Assembly: GCA_947623765.1 (NCBI GenBank)
Contig: CANQIG010000096.1
Span: 1-7,237, forward strand
Direction of reading: 5' to 3'
DNA length: 7,237 nt
Source: an uncultured Clostridia bacterium
Lineage (GTDB): Bacteria > Bacillota > Clostridia > Oscillospirales > Acutalibacteraceae
Both the position numbers and the translations under genes were made by a program. Each line of letters opens with the position of its first letter. Positions within the stretch are counted from its first letter, which is position 1. Shown here one piece after another: positions 1 through 5,288 of the stretch. Under the pieces are notes generated by a model. The model was not told where the DNA came from. It saw only the letters and a list, made by a program, of their open reading frames with translations, and searched no databases.

Positions 1-684
1 GCCCTCCTGATAGGCGGTCGGCGGCGCCCACTGCGTTCCCGCCATGCAGACCGTAAAGCCCCGGAGCGTGATATAATCGACGCCCTCCCGCTTCGGATAG
101 AAGCACGCGGCGCGCGCCGTGATCTCCACGTTCTCCGCGTTCGGGTCGAGCTCGTGAAAGTTCGACCAGAAGACCGTCTCGTTCTTTTCGGCGTCCTGTT
201 CGGCATACCAAGTGTAGACCGAAAAATCCGGGTCCCACGAGACTTCGTTCCGGACGGGACGTTGCACCCCGTCGAGGCTCGTCACCTCGTAGAGCGATTT
301 TCCGTTCAGGAACACGTCGCCGGTGTGCGCGACCATGTCCGCGATGAACCAGTCGCCGGAAACCCGCGTCGTGTAGGGGTTGCGGTCCGAGAAAATGCCG
401 TTCGAGACGCGCGCCGTCCAGACGCCGTCGCCGAGCGGTTGCCACGTTTTCACCGACTCCGCACCGGAAATGACTGCACCGAGCGGTTCCTCGGAGATGT
501 ACTCGACCGGAGCGCCCTCGACGCCGCCGTTCTGCGGGTCGACCCATTCGCGGTAAACGCCGGGCGCGACGAAGACCTTGTCTCCGGCTTTCGCGAGAGC
601 CGCTGCTTCGCCGATTGTCAAAAACGGTTTCGCTTTTGTGCCGTCGCCGCCTCTTGCGGCTTTGCAGGAAACGTAATATTCCAT
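1..684 (-). CDS. Right-handed beta-helix glycoside hydrolase, GH120 (beta-xylosidase)-like; 3' end cut by window
   Basis: The reading frame is open for 228 codons and leaves the window without a stop, so only the N-terminal part is seen. The start ATG at 684 follows AAAGGAG with 8 bases between. Residues 3-45 match the DUF1565-type opening of beta-helix polysaccharide enzymes: YYVSCKAARGGDGT, then PFLTIGEAAALAKAGDKVFV and PGVYREW. The later pieces VFLNGKSLYEV, ENVEITARAACFYP, DYITLRGFTV and TQWAPPT (217-223) resemble what I remember of GH120 beta-xylosidases such as Thermoanaerobacterium XylC. That family assignment is from memory. Its catalytic Asp and Glu would lie beyond the window. No signal peptide is visible, so it probably acts in the cytoplasm on imported xylo-oligosaccharides. 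It lies 90 bases downstream of the phosphatase gene on the same strand and may share its transcript. Alternative: another beta-helix hydrolase or lyase. Confidence 0.8.
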   Translation of the reverse strand, partial: MEYYVSCKAARGGDGTKAKPFLTIGEAAALAKAGDKVFVAPGVYREWVDPQNGGVEGAPVEYISEEPLGAVISGAESVKTWQPLGDGVWTARVSNGIFSDRNPYTTRVSGDWFIADMVAHTGDVFLNGKSLYEVTSLDGVQRPVRNEVSWDPDFSVYTWYAEQDAEKNETVFWSNFHELDPNAENVEITARAACFYPKREGVDYITLRGFTVCMAGTQWAPPTAYQEG

Positions 685-705
685 GTGATCCACTCCTTTA
701 TTTTT

Positions 706-734
706 TTCGGACCGCCGTAAAGCGGCAGACCGAA
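706..734 (-). promoter_or_regulatory. Hairpin in the leader just upstream of the beta-helix gene RBS
   Basis: Read on the minus strand, TTCGGTCTGCCG and CGGCGGTCCGAA pair as a 12-bp stem with one T-T mismatch and one G-T pair around a CTTTA loop. Seven A residues and then the ribosome binding site follow directly. No U tract lies on the 3' side in either direction, so it is not a standard intrinsic terminator. It could mark an mRNA processing or stability site between the phosphatase and beta-helix cistrons, or modulate translation. The role is inferred. Confidence 0.4.
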
Positions 735-774
735 TGATTTCAGTTTTTTTGAGGACATTTTTCTGCCTGTCCGT

Positions 775-1506
775 TTAGTCCTGCCGCTCCCAGTCGTTTG
801 TGAAACATTCCCGGAACCGCGCCATGAATGAAGGTTCTTCGTCGGCTGCGTAGAGGTGGGAGATGTCCCCAAAGCCGATCGTGCGGAACTGGGCGATCCC
901 TTCGCGGCGCTCCTCCGTGACGACCGTCGTGACGGAGGACGGCAGAGCGCAGAAGCCGTGCCACAGCACCATGGGGGAGACGTGCAGCAGATGGCTGAGC
1001 AGAACGCACATGACGCCGAAGTGGCAGAAGAGCATGAGCGTGTCGTTGTTCGGCGCTTCGGCGCGGTAGAACCTTCCGTCCCGCCGGTAGCCGTTTTGCT
1101 CGAGGAGACGGTCGAACTCGCCGGTGACCCAGTCGTACCGGGCTTTCACGTTCCCATTCGCCATCGCGTCGGGTAAATGCCAGCTGTCATACGAATAGAA
1201 CCGCTCGTCCGCCGTCCAGTCCTCGGGCAGCCAGTCCCATGGGATGGTCTTGTGGTCCTGCCTGTCGGGCCGGTCGATGGGCGCGATGAACTCTTCCAGC
1301 CACGGACATTCCTCCGCGGACCTTCCGACCTTTTCCAGCGTCGGCGCGGCGGTCGCCTTTGCGCGGCCCATCGTGGAGACGTAATACGCGCGGGCTTCGA
1401 TCCTAGAGAGCCGCCGGGAGAGCAGTTCCGCTTCCCGAAAGCCCTTTTCCGTGAGGGAGTCGACGGCGTAATCCGGCTCCGCGTGTCGAATCAGCAGCAG
1501 TTTCAT
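775..1506 (-). CDS. Histidine phosphatase superfamily protein (phosphoglycerate-mutase fold)
   Basis: A 243-residue protein that opens with the beta-strand and catalytic motif MKLLLIRHAEP. R7-H8 supplies the phosphorylated histidine, and the usual RHG is RHA here. VSTMGRAKATAAP (43-55) fits the family's S-x-x-x-R-A-x-x-T motif, with R48 as the phosphate ligand. WLEE (69-72) is the likely proton-donor region, and FCHFGV (160-165) carries the second catalytic histidine, H162. About 60 residues between the second and third motifs (rich in W, D and P) form a variable cap, so the substrate cannot be read from sequence. No signal peptide or membrane segment is seen, so it is cytoplasmic. The ATG at 1506 follows AGAGG with 7 bases between. 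It sits 48 bases after the GH5 gene with no obvious promoter in the gap, which suggests co-transcription. Alternatives are a sugar-phosphate phosphatase or a broad-specificity phosphatase. Confidence 0.9.
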   Translation of the reverse strand: MKLLLIRHAEPDYAVDSLTEKGFREAELLSRRLSRIEARAYYVSTMGRAKATAAPTLEKVGRSAEECPWLEEFIAPIDRPDRQDHKTIPWDWLPEDWTADERFYSYDSWHLPDAMANGNVKARYDWVTGEFDRLLEQNGYRRDGRFYRAEAPNNDTLMLFCHFGVMCVLLSHLLHVSPMVLWHGFCALPSSVTTVVTEERREGIAQFRTIGFGDISHLYAADEEPSFMARFRECFTNDWERQD

Positions 1507-1554
1507 GGGGATCCTCTTTCTTGATCGATTCTCGCTCCTGCGGCGGATTTAATT

Positions 1555-2667
1555 TTATTCCGCCGCTTTGACGTATGCCTCGGCGAGTTCCGGGAAGAAC
1601 CATGTGCGGTTATAGCGGTCATAGAGGCCGAAGTTCTCCGCGCCGACGCCGCGCCGGTTGTTGTCCCAGACGACGCAGGCGATGCCGAGTCTTTTCGCGG
1701 AGCGCACGTAGTAATCCGCCCATGCGCAGCGGTCCTCGGGGTTGTTTTTGTTCGTCGCGCCGAATTCTCCGAGGATGACCGGGACGCCCTTTTGGATGAA
1801 GAGCTCGTCCAAGGATTGGAAGAGCCCGTCGAGCTCGCGCTTGTCGCTGTCCGTGAACGTGCCGGGAGCCTTATCGTTCATCGCGAAGTTGTACGGCGCG
1901 TACGCATGGACGGACATGATGATCCGGTCGTCCTCGGGAAGTTCCATTTCCCGCAGAACGCCGGGGTCTGAAGTCGCGGCGTAGCTCGGCACGAGAATGT
2001 ACCGGCCCGCGTTCTTGCCGCCTGTCGCACGGATCGCACCGACGATCTCGCGGTTCAGTTCATAGACGACCGCGCGCTCCTCGGGCGTGCCGCCCATCCA
2101 TTCCTTGGGGCTGCCCTCCGTGCGGGGCTCGTTCAGCGTTTCAAACAGAAGTCGCTCGCCGTAGTCGTCAAAATGTTCCGCGATCTGTGTCCAGAGGGCC
2201 TTCATCTTTTCGACGCTTTTGCGCAGCGTCTCCTCGCTCTCCACACAGCCGCCGATGTCATAGTAGGCGTTGTCGTGATGGGAATTGAGGATGACATACA
2301 TCCCGTTCTCATACGCGTAATCGACGACCTCCTGCACGCGCGCCATCCACTCCGCGTCGACCGTGCCCTCAGCGTCGCAGTGCTGGCCCCACGAGACCGG
2401 AACGCGCAGCGTGTCGAAGCCCATATCCCGGATGTCGAGGATCATCTCCTCCGTGGTTTTTGGGTTGCCCCATCCGGTCTCGGCGGAGAGGCCGCAGCCG
2501 GAGGCGTCCAGCGTGTTTCCGAGATTCCATCCGATCTTCATTTTGCTGACGAATTCCAAGCTGTTTTTGCCCATGGTGCCCTCCTTTTCCGCATTTGACG
2601 TTCCGCATCCCGAAAGAAGCAGAAGCAGTGCGAGCAGTAAAACGGTGAACCTTCGGAATGTTTTCAT
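1555..2667 (-). CDS. Secreted GH5 endo-beta-glucanase, lipoprotein (GH5_4-like)
   Basis: A 370-residue glycoside hydrolase family 5 enzyme. Residues 1-21 form a lipoprotein signal (MKTFRRF, a run of leucines, then LSGC) with Cys21 as the lipidation site, so it should be anchored on the outer face of the membrane. GH5 landmarks appear in order: IGWNLGNTLDA (45-55), GFDTLRVPVSW (83-93), NSHHD (128-132), ETLNEP with the acid/base E180, HAYAPY (254-259), ILGEFG with the nucleophile E301, and VVWDNN (332-337). The WNLGNTLDA opening and WGNPKTT fit subfamily GH5_4, whose members act on cellulose, lichenan, xyloglucan or xylan. The domain is full length, with no carbohydrate-binding module or dockerin. 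The frame extends 17 codons further to an ATG at 2718, but that point lies inside the -10 box. The ATG at 2667 has AGGAGG 8 bases upstream and starts right at the signal peptide, so I chose it. Confidence 0.95.
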   Translation of the reverse strand: MKTFRRFTVLLLALLLLLSGCGTSNAEKEGTMGKNSLEFVSKMKIGWNLGNTLDASGCGLSAETGWGNPKTTEEMILDIRDMGFDTLRVPVSWGQHCDAEGTVDAEWMARVQEVVDYAYENGMYVILNSHHDNAYYDIGGCVESEETLRKSVEKMKALWTQIAEHFDDYGERLLFETLNEPRTEGSPKEWMGGTPEERAVVYELNREIVGAIRATGGKNAGRYILVPSYAATSDPGVLREMELPEDDRIIMSVHAYAPYNFAMNDKAPGTFTDSDKRELDGLFQSLDELFIQKGVPVILGEFGATNKNNPEDRCAWADYYVRSAKRLGIACVVWDNNRRGVGAENFGLYDRYNRTWFFPELAEAYVKAAE

Positions 2668-2717
2668 GGCGGCTGCCTCCTGCACCGAGCGTCGGAGCGC
2701 TGGGGATTTCTTCCTCA

Positions 2718-2746
2718 ATTATACAGGGAAACATGGGAAAATGCAA
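2718..2746 (-). promoter_or_regulatory. Sigma-A promoter of the GH5 gene
   Basis: On the minus strand TTGCAT (2746-2741) and TATAAT (2723-2718) are separated by exactly 17 bases. A TG lies directly before the -10 box, although not in the strict extended -10 position. Transcription would start near 2711, leaving a leader of about 44 bases. The spacer contains TTTCCC twice, separated by ATG. The promoter lies in the 111-base gap after the hxlR-type gene, so the GH5 block can be expressed separately. I see no convincing terminator between that gene and this promoter. Confidence 0.75.
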
Positions 2747-2778
2747 GGGCGAAGGGACAAAGCGGCGGCTTTTCCGTT

Positions 2779-3123
2779 TCAAACTTTTTCGGGCGGTCGG
2801 TGCGCTTCTCCCCACACGCAAAGCGCGTCCAAAATGTGCATCAGAGACTGGCCGCGTTCGGTCAGGGAATACTCCACCTTCGGCGGGATTTGCGGGTATT
2901 CCTTCCGAAGGATCAGCCCGTCCGATTCGAGCTCTTTCAGGTTCAGGCTGAGGGTCTTGTCGGAAACGGTTTTCAGGTAGCGTTTCAGCTCGTTGAACCG
3001 CACCACCTCGAATTCCATCAGGCAGTATAAGATCACTGGCTTGTGTTTCCCGGAAATGAGGGAAAGGGCGTAGTGAAAGCCAGTGTCTTCAAAATTCGCG
3101 TTTTCGATGTATTTTCGGATCAT
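2779..3123 (-). CDS. HxlR-family winged helix-turn-helix transcriptional regulator
   Basis: A 114-residue protein that is essentially one winged-helix domain, the normal length for the HxlR family. Recognisable parts are YALSLISGKHKPVILYCL (about 18-35), RFNELKRYLKTVSDKTLSLNLKELE (about 42-66, including the recognition helix) and the wing DGLILRKEYPQIPPKVEYSLT. HxlR proteins bind DNA as dimers and often sense quinones, aldehydes or other electrophiles. Redox-sensing members such as YodB use an N-terminal cysteine. Here the only cysteines are near residue 34 in the helical core and in ALCVWG near the C terminus, so a YodB-like mechanism is not evident. The ATG at 3123 follows GGGAGGAG. The gene diverges from the flavin-reductase-like gene, its most likely target, and the shared spacer suggests autoregulation as well. 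Confidence 0.93.
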   Translation of the reverse strand: MIRKYIENANFEDTGFHYALSLISGKHKPVILYCLMEFEVVRFNELKRYLKTVSDKTLSLNLKELESDGLILRKEYPQIPPKVEYSLTERGQSLMHILDALCVWGEAHRPPEKV

Positions 3124-3135
3124 AGCTCTCCTCCC

Positions 3136-3165
3136 GGAAAGTACCTTTCCAAAATGACAGTACTT
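3136..3165. promoter_or_regulatory. Probable HxlR operator in the divergent spacer
   Basis: Two overlapping symmetric elements are visible. One is GGAAAG-TAC-CTTTCC (3136-3150), a perfect 6-bp inverted repeat with a 3-base centre. The other pairs AAGTAC (3139-3144) with GTACTT (3160-3165), arm centres 21 bases apart, about two helical turns. The right arm overlaps the first two bases of the plus-strand -35 box, and the whole element lies between the expected start of the regulator transcript and its RBS. A bound dimer could therefore repress both genes. Binding by the adjacent HxlR protein is inferred from position and symmetry. Confidence 0.55.
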
Positions 3166-3191
3166 GTTTTTCGTCTACCGCCTGCTATAAT
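3164..3191 (+). promoter_or_regulatory. Promoter of the flavin-reductase-like gene
   Basis: TTGTTT (3164-3169) and TATAAT (3186-3191) are 16 bases apart. The -35 matches consensus only at TTG, so basal activity may be modest. Transcription would start near 3198, leaving a leader of about 47 bases. The -10 sits inside the palindrome CTATAATTATAG (3185-3196), which also supplies the -10 box for the opposite strand. Confidence 0.6.
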
Positions 3192-3218
3192 TATAGACGA
3201 CGGCGGGAGCGCTGTCAA
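3190..3218 (-). promoter_or_regulatory. Consensus sigma-A promoter of the HxlR regulator gene
   Basis: On the minus strand a perfect TTGACA (3218-3213) is followed after exactly 17 bases by a perfect TATAAT (3195-3190). The transcript would begin near 3183 and have a leader of about 60 bases containing the inverted repeats at 3136-3165. This is the strongest-looking promoter in the window. Because it shares its -10 region with the opposing promoter, polymerase can occupy only one of them at a time. Confidence 0.8.
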
Positions 3219-3244
3219 TCCAATTGCAGAGAAGAGGGCTTAGA

Positions 3245-3808
3245 ATGAGGAAAAAACTCAAGATCACAGAAGGGATTTTCCCGATGCCGGTACTGATGGT
3301 CGCCACCTACAACGAGGACGGCAGCGTCAACGTGATGAACGCCGCGTGGGGGACGATGCAGGAGCGCGATACCGTCGCGCTGAACCTGACCGAGACCCAT
3401 AAGACGGTGCAGAACATCCGGCAGAGAGGCGCGTTCACGGTCAGCATCGCCGATGCCGCCCATGTCAAGGAGGCGGATTATTTCGGCGTGGAGACCGGCA
3501 ACAAAGAGCCGAACAAGCTGGAAAAAGCGGGCCTCACGGCGGTCAAGGCGGAGACTGTAGACGCGCCGGTGATCCGCGAATTTCCGCTGTGCTTGGAGTG
3601 CGAATTCCTAGAGTATCAGGAGAACCGGTACGGCTGCGGCGTGATCGGGAAGGTCGTCAATGTGACGGCGGACGAAAGCGTGATGCCGGACGGGAAGCTC
3701 GATATGTCGCTCGTAAATGCGATCGCTTTTGACCCGTATACGCATGGGTATTATCGGGTATTTGGGCGTGTCGGGGAAGCATTTAAGGACGGTTTGCAGG
3801 TAAAATAA
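3245..3808 (+). CDS. Flavin reductase-like FMN-binding protein (flavoredoxin type)
   Basis: A 187-residue protein of the flavin-reductase-like split-barrel family, close to the family's usual length. The N-terminal part FPMPVLMVATYNEDGSVNVM (12-31) followed by NAAWGTM (32-38) is the flavin-binding start. TETHKTVQNI and GAFTVSIAD carry the family pattern of a phosphate-contacting T-x-K-N-like segment and a following strand. The later DYFG and NKLEKAGL stretch is typical of flavoredoxin-like members. It probably binds FMN and moves electrons between NAD(P)H or ferredoxin and an acceptor in the cytoplasm; the acceptor is unknown. A TTG at 3224 could extend the frame by seven codons, but the likely RBS (AGAGGG, 6 bases before the ATG at 3245) lies inside that extension, so I start at 3245. 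It is transcribed away from the HxlR gene and ends 14 bases before a strong terminator, so it is monocistronic. Confidence 0.9.
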   Translation: MRKKLKITEGIFPMPVLMVATYNEDGSVNVMNAAWGTMQERDTVALNLTETHKTVQNIRQRGAFTVSIADAAHVKEADYFGVETGNKEPNKLEKAGLTAVKAETVDAPVIREFPLCLECEFLEYQENRYGCGVIGKVVNVTADESVMPDGKLDMSLVNAIAFDPYTHGYYRVFGRVGEAFKDGLQVK

Positions 3809-3821
3809 GGGCAGCGAATCT

Positions 3822-3875
3822 GCGGCGCGCTTCGATACGGAGATCTTTTCCGTATCCGGGCGCGCCGCTTTTTTT
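3822..3875 (+). terminator. Intrinsic terminator after the flavin-reductase-like gene
   Basis: GCGGCGCGC pairs with GCGCGCCGC (outer stem, 9 bp) and GATACGGA with TCCGTATC (inner stem, 8 bp), with small TTC and CGG internal bulges. Seven T residues follow immediately (3869-3875). It starts 14 bases after the stop codon. No matching A-run lies on the other side, so it works mainly for the plus strand. Confidence 0.92.
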
Positions 3876-3898
3876 GTCGGCATCGGCGAGAAGCGAAC

Positions 3899-3931
3899 GG
3901 GACCACGTTCCAGGGTGTGGAACGCGGTCCC
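3899..3931 (-). terminator. Hairpin downstream of the Fe-S operon, probable terminator with weak U tract
   Basis: GGGACC-A-CGTTCC pairs with GGAACG-C-GGTCCC around a 7-base loop, giving 12 paired bases with one A/C mismatch. It lies 27 bases beyond the end of the ferredoxin-domain gene on the minus strand. The sequence after it on that strand (GTTCGCTTCTCG) has scattered T residues but no run. It may be a weak terminator or a 3'-end stabilising stem. Confidence 0.5.
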
Positions 3932-3958
3932 GGAAGGGCGGGAACGGGTGAAAGGGTC

Positions 3959-4687
3959 TCAGTCCTCGAGGACCCGGCCATCGACGGAAAGGGTGACGAC
4001 CTGCCACGGGAGGAACTTCCCGCTCTTTTGGATCGCCTGTTTTACCGCCTCTTCCAGTCCTCCGCAGCAGGGGACCTCCATGCGCAGGACCGTGACGCTC
4101 CGGATCTCGTTGAGCCGGAGGATCTCGGTCAGTTTTTCGCTGTAATCCACGCCGTCGAGTTTCGGGCAGCCGATCAGCGTGACACGGCCGCGCATGAACG
4201 AGGCGTGGAAATTCGCGTAGGCGTACGCGGTGCAGTCCGCAGCGACGAGGAGCTTCGCGCCCTGAAAATACGGCGCGGAGAGCGGCGCGAGCTTGATCTG
4301 GCACGGCCACTGCGCGAGCTGCGAGGGAACGGGCCCTTCCGCGCGGGGCGCGAAGGGCGGCGGGGGCGGAGGCGTGAGCGTGCGCGGACGCGCGCCGGAA
4401 CACCCGCCCCCGTGCGGATGCGCTGCATGGCGGTGTTCCCCGGGCAGGCCCTGTGCTTTTGCCGCCTGAACGGCGGCTTCGTCGTAGGCGGGCGCCTCGC
4501 GCTCCTCAAAGGAGATCGCGCCGGTCGGACATTCCGGGAGACAGTCGCCCAAGCCGTCGCAGTGATTCTCCCTGGCGAGGCGAGCCTTTCCGTCGACCAT
4601 TTCGATCGCGCCCTCGTGGCACGCCGCCGCACAGGCGCCGCAGCCGCTGCATTTTTCCGTGTCGATTTTGATGATCCTGCGAATCAT
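3959..4687 (-). CDS. Ferredoxin-domain protein with C-terminal cysteine-rich domain
   Basis: A 242-residue cytoplasmic Fe-S protein. The first motif is C13-x2-C16-x2-C19-x3-C23. The second is C43-x5-C49-x3-C53-P, where the usual middle cysteine is L46 (CDGLGDC). One [4Fe-4S] centre plus a [3Fe-4S] or unusually ligated second centre is therefore likely. I recall CDGLG-type motifs in related clostridial proteins, so this is probably a family trait. A linker at 84-111 is rich in His and Gly (EHRHAAHPHGGGCSG) and contains six prolines in a row. The C-terminal part (about 127-240) contains C129, C152, GCPKLD (173-178) and EVPCCGG (204-210), a pattern suggesting another metal or redox site. The ATG at 4687 follows GGAGGAGG by 10 bases. 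An in-frame extension to an ATG at 5038 exists, but it runs through duplicated, frameshifted sequence and is rejected. Partner protein and reaction are unknown. Confidence 0.88.
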   Translation of the reverse strand: MIRRIIKIDTEKCSGCGACAAACHEGAIEMVDGKARLARENHCDGLGDCLPECPTGAISFEEREAPAYDEAAVQAAKAQGLPGEHRHAAHPHGGGCSGARPRTLTPPPPPPFAPRAEGPVPSQLAQWPCQIKLAPLSAPYFQGAKLLVAADCTAYAYANFHASFMRGRVTLIGCPKLDGVDYSEKLTEILRLNEIRSVTVLRMEVPCCGGLEEAVKQAIQKSGKFLPWQVVTLSVDGRVLED

Positions 4688-4960
4688 ACGGTTTCGTCCT
4701 CCTCCAAAAGATTTTGAAATGTTCGGATCTTCTCCAAAGTTTCGCGAAGCGCGTCTTTCCCGACGGGATACCGCATCAGGACGAGCGCTTTGCAGAAGAG
4801 CCTGAGGTCCGGTCTCCTCCCGCTCTTTTGCAGAGAGAGACGCTGCGCAGAGCGCGCTGAGGATCGCCCGCTTCACGTTGCGGCAGGCGGGCGGCTCCGC
4901 GTCGAGGCGCGCCATATCGAAATCCGAGGTGTTCCCGCAGGGAGATGAGACCGCGAATTT
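4658..4960. repeat. Tandem duplication, degenerate copy (copy A)
   Basis: This 303-base stretch matches 4963-5288 at roughly 94% identity by eye, in direct orientation. The offset between the copies is 305 bases at the left end, 307 in the middle and 328 at the right end. That means copy A lost 2 bases near 4838 and 21 bases near 4946. In the direction of transcription, copy A holds the 3' part of the cysteine-rich gene followed by the genuine 5' end of the ferredoxin-domain gene. Confidence 0.93.
4684..4960 (-). pseudogene. Truncated, frameshifted copy of the cysteine-rich gene
   Basis: This is a partial second copy of the gene at 4989-5453. It lacks about the first 55 codons and any start. 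It begins at the equivalent of KFAVS and lacks seven codons (PSCASCA), removing two of the three clustered cysteines. It continues SPCGNTSDFDMARL, then shifts frame by a 2-base deletion after ALCAASLS. In the original frame the last 48 codons (QKSGRRPDLRLFCK to LLEEDETV) are still free of stops, and the final TGA still overlaps the ferredoxin ATG as ATGA at 4687-4684. It cannot make the full protein. Confidence 0.85.
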
Positions 4961-4962
4961 AT

Positions 4963-4992
4963 CGTGTCGATCTTGATGATCCTGCGAATCAT
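4963..4992 (-). pseudogene. Ten-codon remnant of the ferredoxin-domain gene start
   Basis: On the minus strand ATG at 4992 begins MIRRIIKIDT, identical to residues 1-10 of the ferredoxin-domain protein, then breaks off at the duplication junction. The upstream GGAGGAGG site is also duplicated. Translation from it would give a 39-residue peptide ending at a TGA at 4873-4875, with no Fe-S motif. It is probably a by-product of the duplication. Confidence 0.8.
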
Positions 4993-5288
4993 ACGGTTTC
5001 GTCCTCCTCCAAAAGATTTTGAAATGTTCGGATATCATCCAAAGTTTCGCGCAGCGCGTCTTCCCTGACGGGGTACCGGATCAGGACGAGCGCTTTGCAG
5101 AAGAGCCTGAGGTCCGGCCTTCTCCCGCCCTTTTGCAGGGAGAGAGCTGCCGCGCAGAGCGCGCCGAGGATCTCCCGCTTCACGTTGCGGCAGGCGGGCG
5201 GCTCCGCGGCGAGGCGCGCCATGTCGAAATCCGAGGTGTTCCCGCAGGGAGACGCGCAGGACGCACAGGACGGCGAGACCGCGAATTT
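4963..5288. repeat. Tandem duplication, copy B (contains the intact cysteine-rich gene 3' part)
   Basis: This 326-base partner of 4658-4960 carries the 3' two-thirds of the intact cysteine-rich gene, its ATGA overlap and the ten-codon ferredoxin remnant. The first 70 bases, covering the stop/start overlap and ribosome binding site, differ at only one position between the copies; differences are denser inside the coding part. The outer ends of the duplicated region carry ATTTTTCCG (4651-4659 and 5285-5293). Confidence 0.93.

Noticed and set aside
154..720. A 188-codon plus-strand frame at the left edge
   Set aside because: It is the complement of the beta-helix gene, which has DUF1565-like motifs, a good RBS and an uninterrupted frame.
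618..872. A small minus-strand frame with a possible leader peptide starting near 758 (MSSKKLKSFGLPLYGG)
   Set aside because: No convincing ribosome binding site precedes it, and it overlaps the ends of both the phosphatase and the beta-helix genes. The Lys codons simply come from the A-runs around the leader hairpin.
2751..2775. Possible terminator after the HxlR-type gene
   Set aside because: A short stem with one bulge (GGAAAAGC with GCTTTGTCC) can be drawn, but no U tract follows it, so I do not call it.
4349..4376. GC-rich low-complexity stretch as a possible repeat or regulatory element
   Set aside because: It encodes the six-proline linker of the ferredoxin-domain protein, and the flanking frame is intact on both sides.
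3917..4717. A 266-codon plus-strand frame across the Fe-S gene
   Set aside because: It is Arg/Ala/Gly-rich shadow sequence. The minus strand carries the ordered CxxCxxCxxxC motif, its RBS and the duplicated upstream gene.
4873..4992. A 39-codon gene starting at the duplicated ferredoxin ATG
   Set aside because: Only the first ten codons are ferredoxin-derived. The rest is an out-of-frame reading of the degenerate Cys-rich copy with no motif.
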